Notes: a model not told the origin generated them from the sequence alone. A stretch of DNA of 47,302 bases from an uncultured Methylococcaceae bacterium (GCA_903927955.1 CAIYOW010000054.1:1-47302), one strand, 5' to 3'. Positions 1 to 6,632 are shown, counted from the first letter of the stretch. Numbers and translations are program-made.

Positions 1-2
1 AC

Positions 3-1676
3 CACTGCTTCATCCAAAACACACAGTTTGGCGTAACGTTCCATACCGACGCCCTCACCGGCAATGTGTCGTGGGCAACGATAGATGCCGCCGGTGCGCT
101 GCCCTTTGTCCAGGCAGGGTTCACCACACCGCTTGCCGTTTTCGACACCGATGCCAACATAGCCGCCAATGCTGATGCGTTGGTCAAGGCGGGCGGGCAA
201 CTCAACACCGTACAGATTAGCAATTCTTACAAAACGCTCGATTCCACCATCAGCGCGGCGGATGCCATCGCCTTGGCGCCCAAGTTGATGGATGACTTTG
301 GTAATTATGGCGTAGTCTTTCAAAGTATCATCGATACCGCCCAAAATATCTCCGCCCATATCGACCAACTCGAAAGCATGGCATCGCAAATCGCTAAGGG
401 ATGGAGCATCGGTATTAGCGACTCCCAAAACCACCTAAGCTTAACAGCGGCACAATACGCCAACGACTTGTCCGTACTACAAAATATGGGGCCCATATAT
501 ACTATGACTATCGCTAATGTCAGTGCTGCTAATGCCGCTACTGTTCTGGCCAGCAAGGTTCTATCGAACTATAACGGGAGCGTTGTCGGTACGGTTAGTG
601 CCATTTCGCTATTGGACAGTACTGCCAATGTGTTGACCAAGTTGGATTCGCTGCAAGCCAACGCCGCCAAGCTGTCAGGTATTACCCTGACCGATAAGAC
701 CACCCCGACCCTCGCCATTAAAGCCAGCCAGTTGATCAACGACTCGGCGGTACTGGCCAAAATCGGCACGGCTTACAAATTGGGTGTCAGCGGCGAGTCG
801 GTGGCGAATGTAGTCACCGACCTGAAGAACAGCCATGTCACTGCGATTGGCGTGACGGACAGTGCCGCCCATGTGTTGACCAAGCTGGATTCGCTGCAAG
901 CCAACGCAGCCAAACTCAGCGGCATCACCCTGACCGACAGCGGCATCCCGACTTTGGCGGTCTCAGCCCAACAGTTCGCCAATGATGCGGCGGTGCTGGC
1001 CAAAATCGGCACGGCTTACAAATTGGCACTGACCGATAAAGGCACCCCCACCATTACCTTGACGGCTAGTCAATTCAGTCAAGATACCGCTCTGCTGGGC
1101 AAGATCAGCACACCTTACAACTTGGGCATCAGCGGCGAGTTGGCGACCAAAGTGGCAGTGGATGTCAAGAACAGCCATGTCACCACCATCGGCTTAGTGG
1201 ACAGCGCGGCCAATATCAGTGCTAATCTGAGTGTCTTGGCAAGCAACCTCGGCAAGCTGTCCGGCATCACCCTGACCGACAAAGCCACCCCTACGTTGTC
1301 TTTGACCGCCGCGCAAGTAACCGGCGACTTAGGTGTGCTGAACGCCATCAAATCACCTTATTTGTTGTCGGTGAAGGACACGGTGGCGAACCTCAACAGC
1401 TTGGCACTGGGCGGTGTGCATAACAGCCAGATAGAAATCATGCCCACTTCGCTGCTCGCCACGCTGACTGAGAATACACAAATCACCAACCTGAACTTGT
1501 CGCAGATCAACCTTACTGGGTTTTCAATCACCGAAAAGGTTTACCACGGCACAGGTACGGAAGTGGACATTGTCAACAGCAAGGGTGTGATTACTAATCA
1601 GCTGTTGTTCACCCACGACACTGAAAGCCAGTTGCATTTGTTGGGTACTGGCAGCGCCGTTGTGCATGTGATGTAG
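3..1676 (+). CDS. C-terminal part of a large repeat-built secreted protein (T1SS/RTX-like), 5' end outside window
   Basis: The frame is open from the left edge of the window. The first GTG at 66 is internal, because about 20 codons upstream have no stop, so this is a 3' fragment of a larger gene. The protein is a chain of degenerate modules of about 80 residues. They are rich in Ala, Asn, Thr, Leu and Asp and carry recurring phrases such as TKLDSLQANAAKLSGITLTD and DAAVLAKIGTAYKLG. There is almost no Cys. The last 60 residues change in character (short beta-prone, glycine- and hydrophobic-rich tail ending AVVHVM), as in C-terminal uncleaved export signals of type I secreted proteins. No catalytic motif is visible in this part. 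An adhesin, surface protein or enzyme carrier are all possible; the function lies in the missing part. The repeat character is certain, the export route is inferred. Confidence 0.6.
   Translation, partial: HCFIQNTQFGVTFHTDALTGNVSWATIDAAGALPFVQAGFTTPLAVFDTDANIAANADALVKAGGQLNTVQISNSYKTLDSTISAADAIALAPKLMDDFGNYGVVFQSIIDTAQNISAHIDQLESMASQIAKGWSIGISDSQNHLSLTAAQYANDLSVLQNMGPIYTMTIANVSAANAATVLASKVLSNYNGSVVGTVSAISLLDSTANVLTKLDSLQANAAKLSGITLTDKTTPTLAIKASQLINDSAVLAKIGTAYKLGVSGESVANVVTDLKNSHVTAIGVTDSAAHVLTKLDSLQANAAKLSGITLTDSGIPTLAVSAQQFANDAAVLAKIGTAYKLALTDKGTPTITLTASQFSQDTALLGKISTPYNLGISGELATKVAVDVKNSHVTTIGLVDSAANISANLSVLASNLGKLSGITLTDKATPTLSLTAAQVTGDLGVLNAIKSPYLLSVKDTVANLNSLALGGVHNSQIEIMPTSLLATLTENTQITNLNLSQINLTGFSITEKVYHGTGTEVDIVNSKGVITNQLLFTHDTESQLHLLGTGSAVVHVM
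604..1026 (+). repeat. Tandem coding repeats inside the secreted protein, period about 240 bp
   Basis: The segment starting near 604 recurs near 844, a shift of 240 bp. It has long nearly identical stretches, for example the DNA encoding KLDSLQANAAKLSGITLTD at about 640 and again at about 880. The AVLAKIGTAYKL segment at about 746 recurs at about 988. More diverged copies continue to about 1380. High nucleotide identity between neighbouring copies suggests recent duplication or gene conversion. Confidence 0.75.
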
Positions 1677-1687
1677 GCGGTTTTTTT

Positions 1688-1715
1688 GGGCGAAGCTAGG
1701 TATATGGCTTCGCCC
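1688..1715. repeat. 9-bp perfect inverted repeat just after the secreted-protein gene
   Basis: GGGCGAAGC at 1688-1696 pairs perfectly with GCTTCGCCC at 1707-1715 across a 10-nt loop, 11 nt after the stop codon. The T-run lies before the stem (1681-1687), not after it, so this does not match a canonical Rho-independent terminator on either strand. It may still protect the mRNA 3' end. Confidence 0.5.
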
Positions 1716-1893
1716 AGCCAATGGCTTTGGGTTGCAGGCTTTAGTAACACGGTTGCCCCGTATTGCGCTACCCTCCATACGAGCTACTTTTTTTGCCTTT
1801 TGCATTAACCCGGCCAATATAACTACCGATAAGCTTTGCTGCGGTTCCCGACTTTAACCAGCAAAATAATTAAAGAGTATTTTTGTGTAACGT

Positions 1894-2313
1894 TCATAAA
1901 ATCCAAGGATTTAAAATTTCCACACCCGTCGGTGCAAAATCTGCCACATTGCGGGTAACCACCGTTATGCCATGTACCAACGCGGTAGCCGCAATCAAGG
2001 CATCACGATCTGAGCGTGGATCAGGTACATGCAGTTTGGCGCAACATAACGCCACAGCCGTGTCCACAGGCAAAATACGACCATCAAAGGCAGGCAATAC
2101 ATGATGATTTAACCATGTTCTCAACAATGCGCCCTGTGTACTATCACGCCGTTCAAGCTGACCAATTCCGATTGACAATTCCAGCACGGTTATTGCTGAT
2201 ACAAACAAGCTGCCTGTCGGAATACGCTCTGCCCATGTGATAACGTTTGGAGCTGCTTTACCGGATTTAGCCTTCCTTAGCTCTGAAACCACATTCGTGT
2301 CAAGCAAGTACAT
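1894..2313 (-). CDS. vapC: PIN-domain ribonuclease toxin, VapC/FitB type
   Basis: A 139-residue single-domain PIN protein, the usual VapC length. The acidic metal-binding residues expected for the family are visible: D5 in MYLLDTN, E45 in ITVLEL, D104 in SDRDALIAA and D125 in RNVADF. These toxins are Mg-dependent RNases that cut tRNA or rRNA when the antitoxin is lost. Its ATG shares one base with the TGA of the upstream antitoxin (TGATG junction), so the pair is translationally coupled. It closes the leftmost module of a toxin-antitoxin island. The target RNA cannot be told from sequence. Confidence 0.85.
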   Translation of the reverse strand: MYLLDTNVVSELRKAKSGKAAPNVITWAERIPTGSLFVSAITVLELSIGIGQLERRDSTQGALLRTWLNHHVLPAFDGRILPVDTAVALCCAKLHVPDPRSDRDALIAATALVHGITVVTRNVADFAPTGVEILNPWIL

Positions 2314-2567
2314 CAGAAGTCAACAGTTTGAAATAATTGACCTGTTAGACGGGGTGGCTCAAACTCAATATCGGGTAATGCCGGCATGGCCAATTGCTCA
2401 ACTATGCTCACCTGATTGCTGGTGAGTTTTCTGTAATCCTCAATCGTTAGTAAAACATGGGCAGGCCGCCCACGATCTGTGATTAACACGGGACCGTTAC
2501 GCGCCGCTTTTTTGGCTTTGCCGACATCTTGATTTAACTCACGACTGGATAATGTGGTTATGCTCAT
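2313..2567 (-). CDS. Phd/YefM-family antitoxin of the PIN toxin
   Basis: 84 residues. The N-terminal half has the Phd/YefM fold signature: a short strand plus SRELNQDVGKAKKAA, then GPVLITDRGRPAHVLLTIEDYRKL. This part dimerises and binds DNA. The C-terminal half is the disordered, proline-containing tail that wraps the toxin. The start is chosen at 2567 because GGAG on the coding strand (2574-2578) sits 6 nt upstream. The gene precedes and overlaps vapC by one base. A palindrome at 2586-2601 directly upstream is the likely autoregulatory operator. Confidence 0.85.
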   Translation of the reverse strand: MSITTLSSRELNQDVGKAKKAARNGPVLITDRGRPAHVLLTIEDYRKLTSNQVSIVEQLAMPALPDIEFEPPRLTGQLFQTVDF

Positions 2568-2585
2568 AACGATCTCCCTACAAAA

Positions 2586-2601
2586 GTAGTTACGTTACTA
2601 C
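2586..2601. promoter_or_regulatory. Palindromic operator candidate of the Phd/PIN module
   Basis: GTAGT-TACGTT-ACTAC is a 16-bp near-perfect palindrome. It lies 19 nt upstream of the antitoxin start and next to its ribosome-binding site. Phd/YefM antitoxins typically repress their own operons by binding such sites. The assignment rests on position and symmetry only. Confidence 0.5.
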
Positions 2602-2923
2602 AATTGTTCTGTTTTGCCAATTTATGGGTTGTCCGATCATTACATTCACGTCAATGGTATCGATATGTTCTACCAATAACGGGCTATACCTTTCAGCAAA
2701 ATGGCATTGGTAATTTTGGATAGCTTTTGTTTTTATGTATATGAACTTAAAGCATGAAATACGAAAAACCTATACTTAATCAGCAATGCCCATATTGGGA
2801 TGCGTTTGGCAATGGGGGTGGCTTTGGCGGACAGAAATGTCATCACACAGGTTTGCCCACCCGACCCTGCAACGGGAATGACCAAGCAGGTGGTGATGCC
2901 TGCTTTTTGCGCTTCCAATCCCC
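2602..2923. other. Intergenic stretch without a supportable gene
   Basis: About 320 bp between the PIN module and the first copy of the 107-bp repeat. Short open frames exist on both strands (for example 2754-2990 plus and 2733-2918 minus). They have no ribosome-binding site that I can support and no recognisable motif. I treat it as non-coding or decayed DNA. Confidence 0.5.
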
Positions 2924-3030
2924 TTTAGTCAACTTTCAGCTAATTCTGCTTGAAGCCAGTCCATTTTGGCGGGTTTTGGGTATACTTTAACCTAATAATC
3001 CTATTTTTATCCGTTAGTTAATATTGTGTC
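2924..3030. repeat. 107-bp direct repeat, copy 1
   Basis: This segment is aligned without gaps to 4202-4308, and I count 7 mismatches in 107 positions. It lies immediately upstream of the first DUF1778-GNAT module and copy 2 lies upstream of the second. On the minus strand it contains a short reading frame ending MDWLQAELAES followed by a stop. The repeat may therefore be the 3' end of a lost gene rather than purely regulatory DNA. Confidence 0.85.
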
Positions 3031-3058
3031 AAATATTTATATTTTTGATATTTGACAC
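3026..3058. promoter_or_regulatory. 11-bp inverted repeat, operator candidate of first DUF1778-GNAT module
   Basis: GTGTCAAATAT (3026-3036) and ATATTTGACAC (3048-3058) are perfect reverse complements separated by 11 nt. The site is about 33 bp upstream of the -35 box at 3092. DUF1778 antitoxins are ribbon-helix-helix proteins that bind such symmetric sites together with the toxin. Confidence 0.5.
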
Positions 3059-3091
3059 TTTATAAGTCATAAATTGGGGCATATTTGTCTG

Positions 3092-3120
3092 TTGACATGT
3101 ACGACTTACCGCCGTACACT
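3092..3120 (+). promoter_or_regulatory. Sigma-70-type promoter of first DUF1778-GNAT module
   Basis: A consensus -35 TTGACA (3092-3097) is followed after 17 nt by TACACT (3115-3120), which matches the -10 consensus at 4 of 6 positions. The expected start would fall about 15-20 nt before the ATG at 3144. Confidence 0.55.
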
Positions 3121-3143
3121 CAAAAAAAGAATTGAGGTTAGCC

Positions 3144-3431
3144 ATGATGACACAAGAAAAACATCGTACCGCCCGAGTTGAAGCACGGATTGCCCCTGAT
3201 GCCCTTGCCTTGGTTCGCCGTGCTGCCGAACTCCAAGGGCGTAGTGTCAGTGATTTTATGGTTACTGCAGCACAGGAAGCCGCCAACAGGACTATAGAAG
3301 AAACCAATATCATCCGCTTATCAGCGGAAGATCAGCTCCGCTTTTATGAGCTTCTGCTTAACCCGCCCGCCCCGTCACCTGCCATGCTCAAGGCTTTTGA
3401 GCGTCACCGCGAGCTTTTGGGCAGCGGGTGA
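3144..3431 (+). CDS. DUF1778-family (TacA-like) antitoxin 1
   Basis: 95 residues. The N-terminal part has the ribbon-helix-helix pattern of DUF1778 proteins: RVEARIAPDALALVRRAAELQG followed in the same domain by RSVSDFMVTAAQEAANRTI. The C-terminal tail (FYELLLNPPAPSPAMLKAFERH) has the proline-containing toxin-neutralising segment typical of TacA. ATG 3144 is preferred because TGAGG at 3133-3137 is 6 nt upstream; a TTG at 3132 in the same frame overlaps that site. The gene overlaps the following acetyltransferase by 4 nt. It would repress the operon and neutralise the toxin. Confidence 0.85.
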   Translation: MMTQEKHRTARVEARIAPDALALVRRAAELQGRSVSDFMVTAAQEAANRTIEETNIIRLSAEDQLRFYELLLNPPAPSPAMLKAFERHRELLGSG

Positions 3432-3934
3432 TAGCAAGGTTTCGCATAGAGCTACTTTCCGGTGAACATAATCGCTCTGCCTTTAGCTGTGGAGTCCTTG
3501 CCCTTGACCGTTACTTGAAGGAACAGGCGAGCCAAGATGTCCGCCGCCGTGCGGCTTCTTGCTATGTTGCCATAGACAACAGCAGCGATTCCCTGGCAGG
3601 TTACTACACGCTTTCTGCCGCTTGCACACCGTTGAATGAACTGCCAGCCCAGCTTACCAAAGGGCTTCCCCGTTATCCGTCTGTCCCCGTCGCTTTGCTC
3701 GGTCGTCTAGCCGTTGATGCCACCTTTCAAGGGTGTGGTCTCGGTGCGACCCTCTTGGCAGATGCCACCCTCCGTGCCTTGCGTTCCGAGGTTGCCGTTG
3801 CCGCCCTCGTGGTCACCGCCAAAGATGAGCAAGCCGAAGCCTTCTACCGCTACCATAATTTTTTGAATTTTGGTAGCCTTCCACATCGGTTGATATTGCC
3901 CATTGCGGGCTATAAACCTGTCCTATCAAACTAA
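3428..3934 (+). CDS. GNAT-family acetyltransferase toxin 1 (TacT-like)
   Basis: 168 residues, one GNAT domain. TacT-type toxins acetylate aminoacyl-tRNA and stop translation. Visible features are the opening LLSGEHNRSAFSCGVLALDRYL that is typical of TA-linked GNATs, LGRLAVDATF followed by the acetyl-CoA loop QGCGLG (residues 101-106), and the conserved tyrosine segment AFYRYHNF (138-145). The loop is less basic than the usual RGQGLG form. It starts at GTG 3428, whose last two bases form the antitoxin's TGA stop (GTGA overlap), indicating translational coupling. Confidence 0.85.
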   Translation: MIARFRIELLSGEHNRSAFSCGVLALDRYLKEQASQDVRRRAASCYVAIDNSSDSLAGYYTLSAACTPLNELPAQLTKGLPRYPSVPVALLGRLAVDATFQGCGLGATLLADATLRALRSEVAVAALVVTAKDEQAEAFYRYHNFLNFGSLPHRLILPIAGYKPVLSN

Positions 3935-3959
3935 CTGACTTATCACCAAGCCTTGCTGA

Positions 3960-4200
3960 GCTGCCACGCTGGGCCTGGGTTTGCTTCTCCAAGACTTCAA
4001 TCAAGGCGGCAGTGTGGGTGATCACCAAATCCGGCGTTTCCCCCGGTGGCTTTTAACGCATGCAGCTGGTTTTTGGCCTGCGTTTTCAGCGCGTAGGTTG
4101 GGGCGTACCCAAGGGCATAAAAGGTCTGAACAAAACTGCTTTTAAAGTTTTGTAGCCATATCCTCCTAAAAAATTTTAACCCTGAGTCATTTTTGCTCAT
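3960..4200 (-). pseudogene. Remnant of an AAA (RecF/SMC-like) ATPase gene, ends joined across an internal deletion
   Basis: On the minus strand a frame starting at ATG 4200 reads MSKNDSGLKFFRRIWLQNFK and then SSFVQTFYALG. This resembles the first strand and LQNFKSF motif that opens many AAA15/RecF-like ATPases, but no Walker A motif follows. About 150 bp further on another frame reads DLVITHTAALIEVLEKQTQA, which resembles the Walker B-proximal VITHS and C-terminal helix of the same family. Everything between is missing, so two ends of one gene appear to have been joined and frame-shifted. The identification is by eye and moderate. Confidence 0.4.
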
Positions 4201-4201
4201 T

Positions 4202-4308
4202 TTTAGTCAACTTTCAGCTAATTCTGCTTGAAGCCAGTCCATTTTGGCGGGTTTTGGGCATACTTTACCCTAATAAGCCTATGTTTATCAGTGATTTAAT
4301 ATTGTGTC
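4202..4308. repeat. 107-bp direct repeat, copy 2
   Basis: Partner of 2924-3030, with 7 differences clustered in the right third. It sits between the ATPase remnant and the promoter of the second DUF1778-GNAT module. The two copies lie 1278 bp apart and bracket the first module, so recombination between them would delete exactly that module. Confidence 0.85.
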
Positions 4309-4318
4309 GAATGTCTTG
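4301..4318. repeat. 18-bp direct repeat upstream of second DUF1778-GNAT module
   Basis: ATTGTGTCGAATGTCTTG occurs identically at 4301-4318 and 5193-5210, bracketing the second antitoxin-toxin pair. The first 8 bp are shared with the end of the 107-bp repeat copy 1 (3023-3030). Confidence 0.7.
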
Positions 4319-4331
4319 CATTGTTTCCGTG

Positions 4332-4360
4332 TTGACATTTGCAACACATTTGGTTAATAC
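4332..4360 (+). promoter_or_regulatory. Promoter candidate of second DUF1778-GNAT module
   Basis: TTGACA at 4332-4337 is followed after 17 nt by TAATAC (4355-4360, a weak -10). The arrangement mirrors the promoter at 3092-3120 of the first module, at the same position relative to the repeat. Confidence 0.45.
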
Positions 4361-4394
4361 TAGAATTCAGATTGATTTAACCGAGCTTAAGTTT

Positions 4395-4673
4395 ATGAGA
4401 ACAGAACACGCACCCGCCGAAGTGAATATCCATTTGCGGGCTAAGGCACACGACAGATTGCTGATTGACCAAGCAGCCGAATTGCTTGGTTTTAACCGCT
4501 CACAATTTATGATGGCATCGGCACTGAAAGAAGCAAAAAGCGTAATTCTTGACCAAACTTCAATTTATGTGGACAACAAGACATTCCAAAAAGTCTTGGA
4601 TTGGTTAGACACACCCGCAACAGAAGAACAAATTGAAGGTATGAAACGCTTGAAAGCAACCAATCGTGAATGA
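4395..4673 (+). CDS. DUF1778-family (TacA-like) antitoxin 2
   Basis: 92 residues from ATG 4395. The frame is open further upstream, to 4254, but that part runs through the repeat and promoter, so the internal ATG is chosen even though its ribosome-binding site is weak. The ribbon-helix-helix core is EVNIHLRAKAHDRLLIDQAA with LLGFNRSQFMMASALKEAK. The neutralising tail is FQKVLDWLDTPATEEQIEGM. The tail is recognisably the TacA type but the sequence is quite different from the first antitoxin, so this is not a recent duplicate. It overlaps its toxin by 8 nt. Confidence 0.85.
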   Translation: MRTEHAPAEVNIHLRAKAHDRLLIDQAAELLGFNRSQFMMASALKEAKSVILDQTSIYVDNKTFQKVLDWLDTPATEEQIEGMKRLKATNRE

Positions 4674-5169
4674 ATTTACCAGGCCCCACCCGCTGACCGC
4701 AAAGCATGATACGGAGGATTTTTGGTCTGGTGAAGAAACAGTAGATAGTTGGTTGCGGGAACGGGCATTGGACAACATGGCTGCATCGGCAAGCCGAACC
4801 TATGTCATTTGTCCGCCTAGCTCCCGTAAGGTGATTGGCTACTATGCCATTTGCATGGGGCAGATTTTTAACCAAGAGGTTATCGGCTCCATGCGTAGGA
4901 ATATGCCCCGCCAGATTCCAGCGGTGATTCTTGGGCGTTTGGCTATTGATGAGAAATGGCAGAGGCAAGGGCTAGGCAAGGAATTGCTTCAAGATGCCGT
5001 ACAAAGGTCTATCCGTGCAGCCCAGGAAATTTCCGCCCGCCTTCTGATTGTTCATGCCATTTCCACAAATGCAGAGGCTTTTTATTGCCATTATGGGTTC
5101 ACCCGTCTACCGACCGACACGCCTACTTACGCCCTTGACCTTGTCAAATTTGCCACCTTTCCAGAGTAA
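4666..5169 (+). CDS. GNAT-family acetyltransferase toxin 2 (TacT-like)
   Basis: 167 residues from GTG 4666, which lies inside the antitoxin's last codons (8-nt overlap). The acetyl-CoA loop is the canonical basic form RQGLG (residues 100-104) after LGRLAIDEKWQ. The catalytic tyrosine segment is AFYCHYGF (138-145), and the substrate-side YYAICMGQI strand is present. Predicted role: acetylation of charged tRNA, held in check by the upstream antitoxin. Compared with the first GNAT it is only distantly similar, so the two pairs probably do not cross-neutralise. Confidence 0.85.
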   Translation: MNEFTRPHPLTAKHDTEDFWSGEETVDSWLRERALDNMAASASRTYVICPPSSRKVIGYYAICMGQIFNQEVIGSMRRNMPRQIPAVILGRLAIDEKWQRQGLGKELLQDAVQRSIRAAQEISARLLIVHAISTNAEAFYCHYGFTRLPTDTPTYALDLVKFATFPE

Positions 5170-5192
5170 ACCCCTCATAAAATAAAAAATAA

Positions 5193-5231
5193 ATTGTGTC
5201 GAATGTCTTGAATTTTGGCACAAGACACAAT
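5193..5231. repeat. 18-bp repeat copy plus inverted repeat downstream of second GNAT toxin
   Basis: 5193-5210 repeats 4301-4318 exactly. Its first 8 bases, ATTGTGTC, are mirrored as GACACAAT at 5224-5231, with a further partial match GTCTTG/CAAGAC inside. No T-run follows, so this is a symmetric site or a recombination scar rather than an obvious terminator. Confidence 0.5.
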
Positions 5232-5366
5232 AGCCATAACAGAATACAGAATCGTTGCAATGGCAACCGCACCATTTGACAGCCCAGCCATTTGCAACCG
5301 CTAAAAAAACGCTTTTAGCACCAGCGAGATGACACCAGCCAAGATCACGCCTAGCATCCATCGGGG

Positions 5367-5395
5367 TTGACAAACATAAGCAGATTGCCCATACT
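5367..5395 (+). promoter_or_regulatory. Promoter candidate of the Xre/MbcA-RES module
   Basis: TTGACA at 5367-5372, a 17-nt spacer, then CATACT (5390-5395, 4 of 6 matches). It lies 34 nt upstream of the antitoxin ATG and abuts a perfect palindrome. Confidence 0.5.
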
Positions 5396-5399
5396 TTAT

Positions 5400-5413
5400 G
5401 TATCAATTGATAC
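5400..5413. promoter_or_regulatory. 14-bp perfect palindrome, operator candidate of the RES module
   Basis: GTATCAATTGATAC reads identically on both strands. It falls between the -10 box and the ribosome-binding site, where binding by the antitoxin (or antitoxin-toxin complex) would block transcription start. Confidence 0.6.
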
Positions 5414-5428
5414 TCTAAGGAGTACAAC

Positions 5429-5857
5429 ATGGTTTTGGTTACGCCTGAACAGATTGCCGCCATTATGGCACTGATGCCCCTGCCCCATTCCTTCGCCGAA
5501 CTTGACCGGTTAGTGTCTGCTGGGTTACCCAAACAAGCACTCAAAGCGAGCGTTGAACGCGTGTGCAGTAGTGCCGAAGAACGCAAACAACTGTTGCACC
5601 GAATTATCCCTGAAGCAACCTATAAACGCCGACGGGATAAATTAATCGGTGAAGAGTCGGGGCGTACTGAACGCCTTGCCAGAATCTATGCCACAACTCA
5701 GTATGTTTGGAATTCTGATGATGACGCGAGGGCTTTCCTGCATACACCCCATCCCATGCTACAAGACCAGACGCCGCTTGACGTTTCGCTGACAGAACTA
5801 GGGGCCCGTCGTGTAGAAGAGCTGTTGTGGAAGCTGTATTATGGCTTGGCGGCGTAG
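5429..5857 (+). CDS. Xre/MbcA/ParS-family antitoxin of a RES toxin (DUF2384 type)
   Basis: 142 residues. The N-terminal two thirds is a helical DNA-binding region (FAELDRLVSAGLPKQALKAS, then IIPEATYKRRRD). The C-terminal third is the toxin-binding domain of the DUF2384/MbcA group: RLARIYATTQYVWNSDDDAR, FLHTPHPML and TPLDVSLTELGARRVEELLW. That tail inserts into the RES active site. AAGGAG at 5417-5422 lies 6 nt before the ATG and fixes the start. The stop TAG shares its G with the toxin's GTG start. Confidence 0.9.
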   Translation: MVLVTPEQIAAIMALMPLPHSFAELDRLVSAGLPKQALKASVERVCSSAEERKQLLHRIIPEATYKRRRDKLIGEESGRTERLARIYATTQYVWNSDDDARAFLHTPHPMLQDQTPLDVSLTELGARRVEELLWKLYYGLAA

Positions 5858-6339
5858 TGCGGATTTTCCGCATTGCTGACGCGCGCCACCCCATTTGGGA
5901 TGGCACGGGAGCAGCGCTGGTCGGTGGTCGCTGGAACAGTCCCAGCAAAGCAGTCATTTATGGCTCATTAAGCTACGCCTGTGCCATGCTAGAGATACTC
6001 GCCCACGCCAATATTGGACGCATCCCTTCGTCACATCGGTTTGTTATTGCACAAGTACCCGATCATGTAGCCATAGAAAAACCCGATGCAACTGACCTGC
6101 CTATCGGTTGGGACCATGAAGGCATGGCAGTTAGCAGGGCGTTTGGCGACCAATGGTTAACTGAAAACCGGAGCGCGGTATTAATTGTTCCGTCTGTAGT
6201 GGCGCGGCTGGACAATAATGCCTTGGTCAATCCCCAACATCCTGATACCCAACACTTGCTGATTAGTCAAAGCGAACCGGTGTTGTGGGACAAGCGGCTG
6301 TTTGCAAAACCATCTTCTTGGGTTGCGGGCAACAGTTAA
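5857..6339 (+). CDS. RES-domain toxin (NAD+-degrading type)
   Basis: 160 residues from GTG 5857, which overlaps the antitoxin stop by one base. An earlier GTG at 5827 would add ten residues outside the domain. The three family residues are visible: R25 in GGRWNSP, E46 in AMLEILAH and a Ser in the RSAVLIVPS strand (106 or 113). RES toxins such as MbcT consume NAD+ by phosphorolysis or hydrolysis. The order antitoxin then toxin, with tight overlap, is the standard arrangement. Which of the two NAD+ reactions it performs cannot be read from the sequence. Confidence 0.9.
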   Translation: MRIFRIADARHPIWDGTGAALVGGRWNSPSKAVIYGSLSYACAMLEILAHANIGRIPSSHRFVIAQVPDHVAIEKPDATDLPIGWDHEGMAVSRAFGDQWLTENRSAVLIVPSVVARLDNNALVNPQHPDTQHLLISQSEPVLWDKRLFAKPSSWVAGNS

Positions 6340-6632
6340 AAATTAATATTAGTTTGCACCCAGAACTTTTGCTAAAAAAGCCATAACAGCAGAAAAGTAC
6401 ATTTGTTTTTTGCCAATGCTGGCTTCATCCTATACAATGGCTCATCCAAAACCGTACAGTTATTATGCTAGTAGCAGGTTTGACCTAGACAAGCCCCGTG
6501 TCCGGCACTTGGTCAACCTCAAAACCCTCCCATCAAGGCCATGCCTACATTCGATTTTACTCGCCAAACAGCGGTGACAGAAAAACACCCTCCGTTGCTT
6601 CTACTTGACAGCAAACCAACCGCTATTGACTG

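Noticed and set aside
1716-1810. Possible cyclic-di-GMP riboswitch-like sequence (GGCTTTGGGTTGC...CGGTTGCCCCG) after the secreted-protein gene
   Set aside because: Only short pieces resemble the GEMM consensus, the order and pairing do not fit on either strand, and it would not lie upstream of a suitable gene.
2754-2990. 78-codon plus-strand frame with Gly-rich start
   Set aside because: No ribosome-binding site, runs into the 107-bp repeat, and shows no recognisable motif.
5300-5319. Hairpin GCTAAAA / TTTTAGC in the gap before the RES module
   Set aside because: AT-rich 7-bp stem without a following T-run; too weak to call a terminator or operator.
6340-6632. Search for a promoter or small gene between the RES toxin and ackA
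   Set aside because: No coding frame with a ribosome-binding site. A TTGACA near 6606 sits too close to the ackA start to be its promoter.
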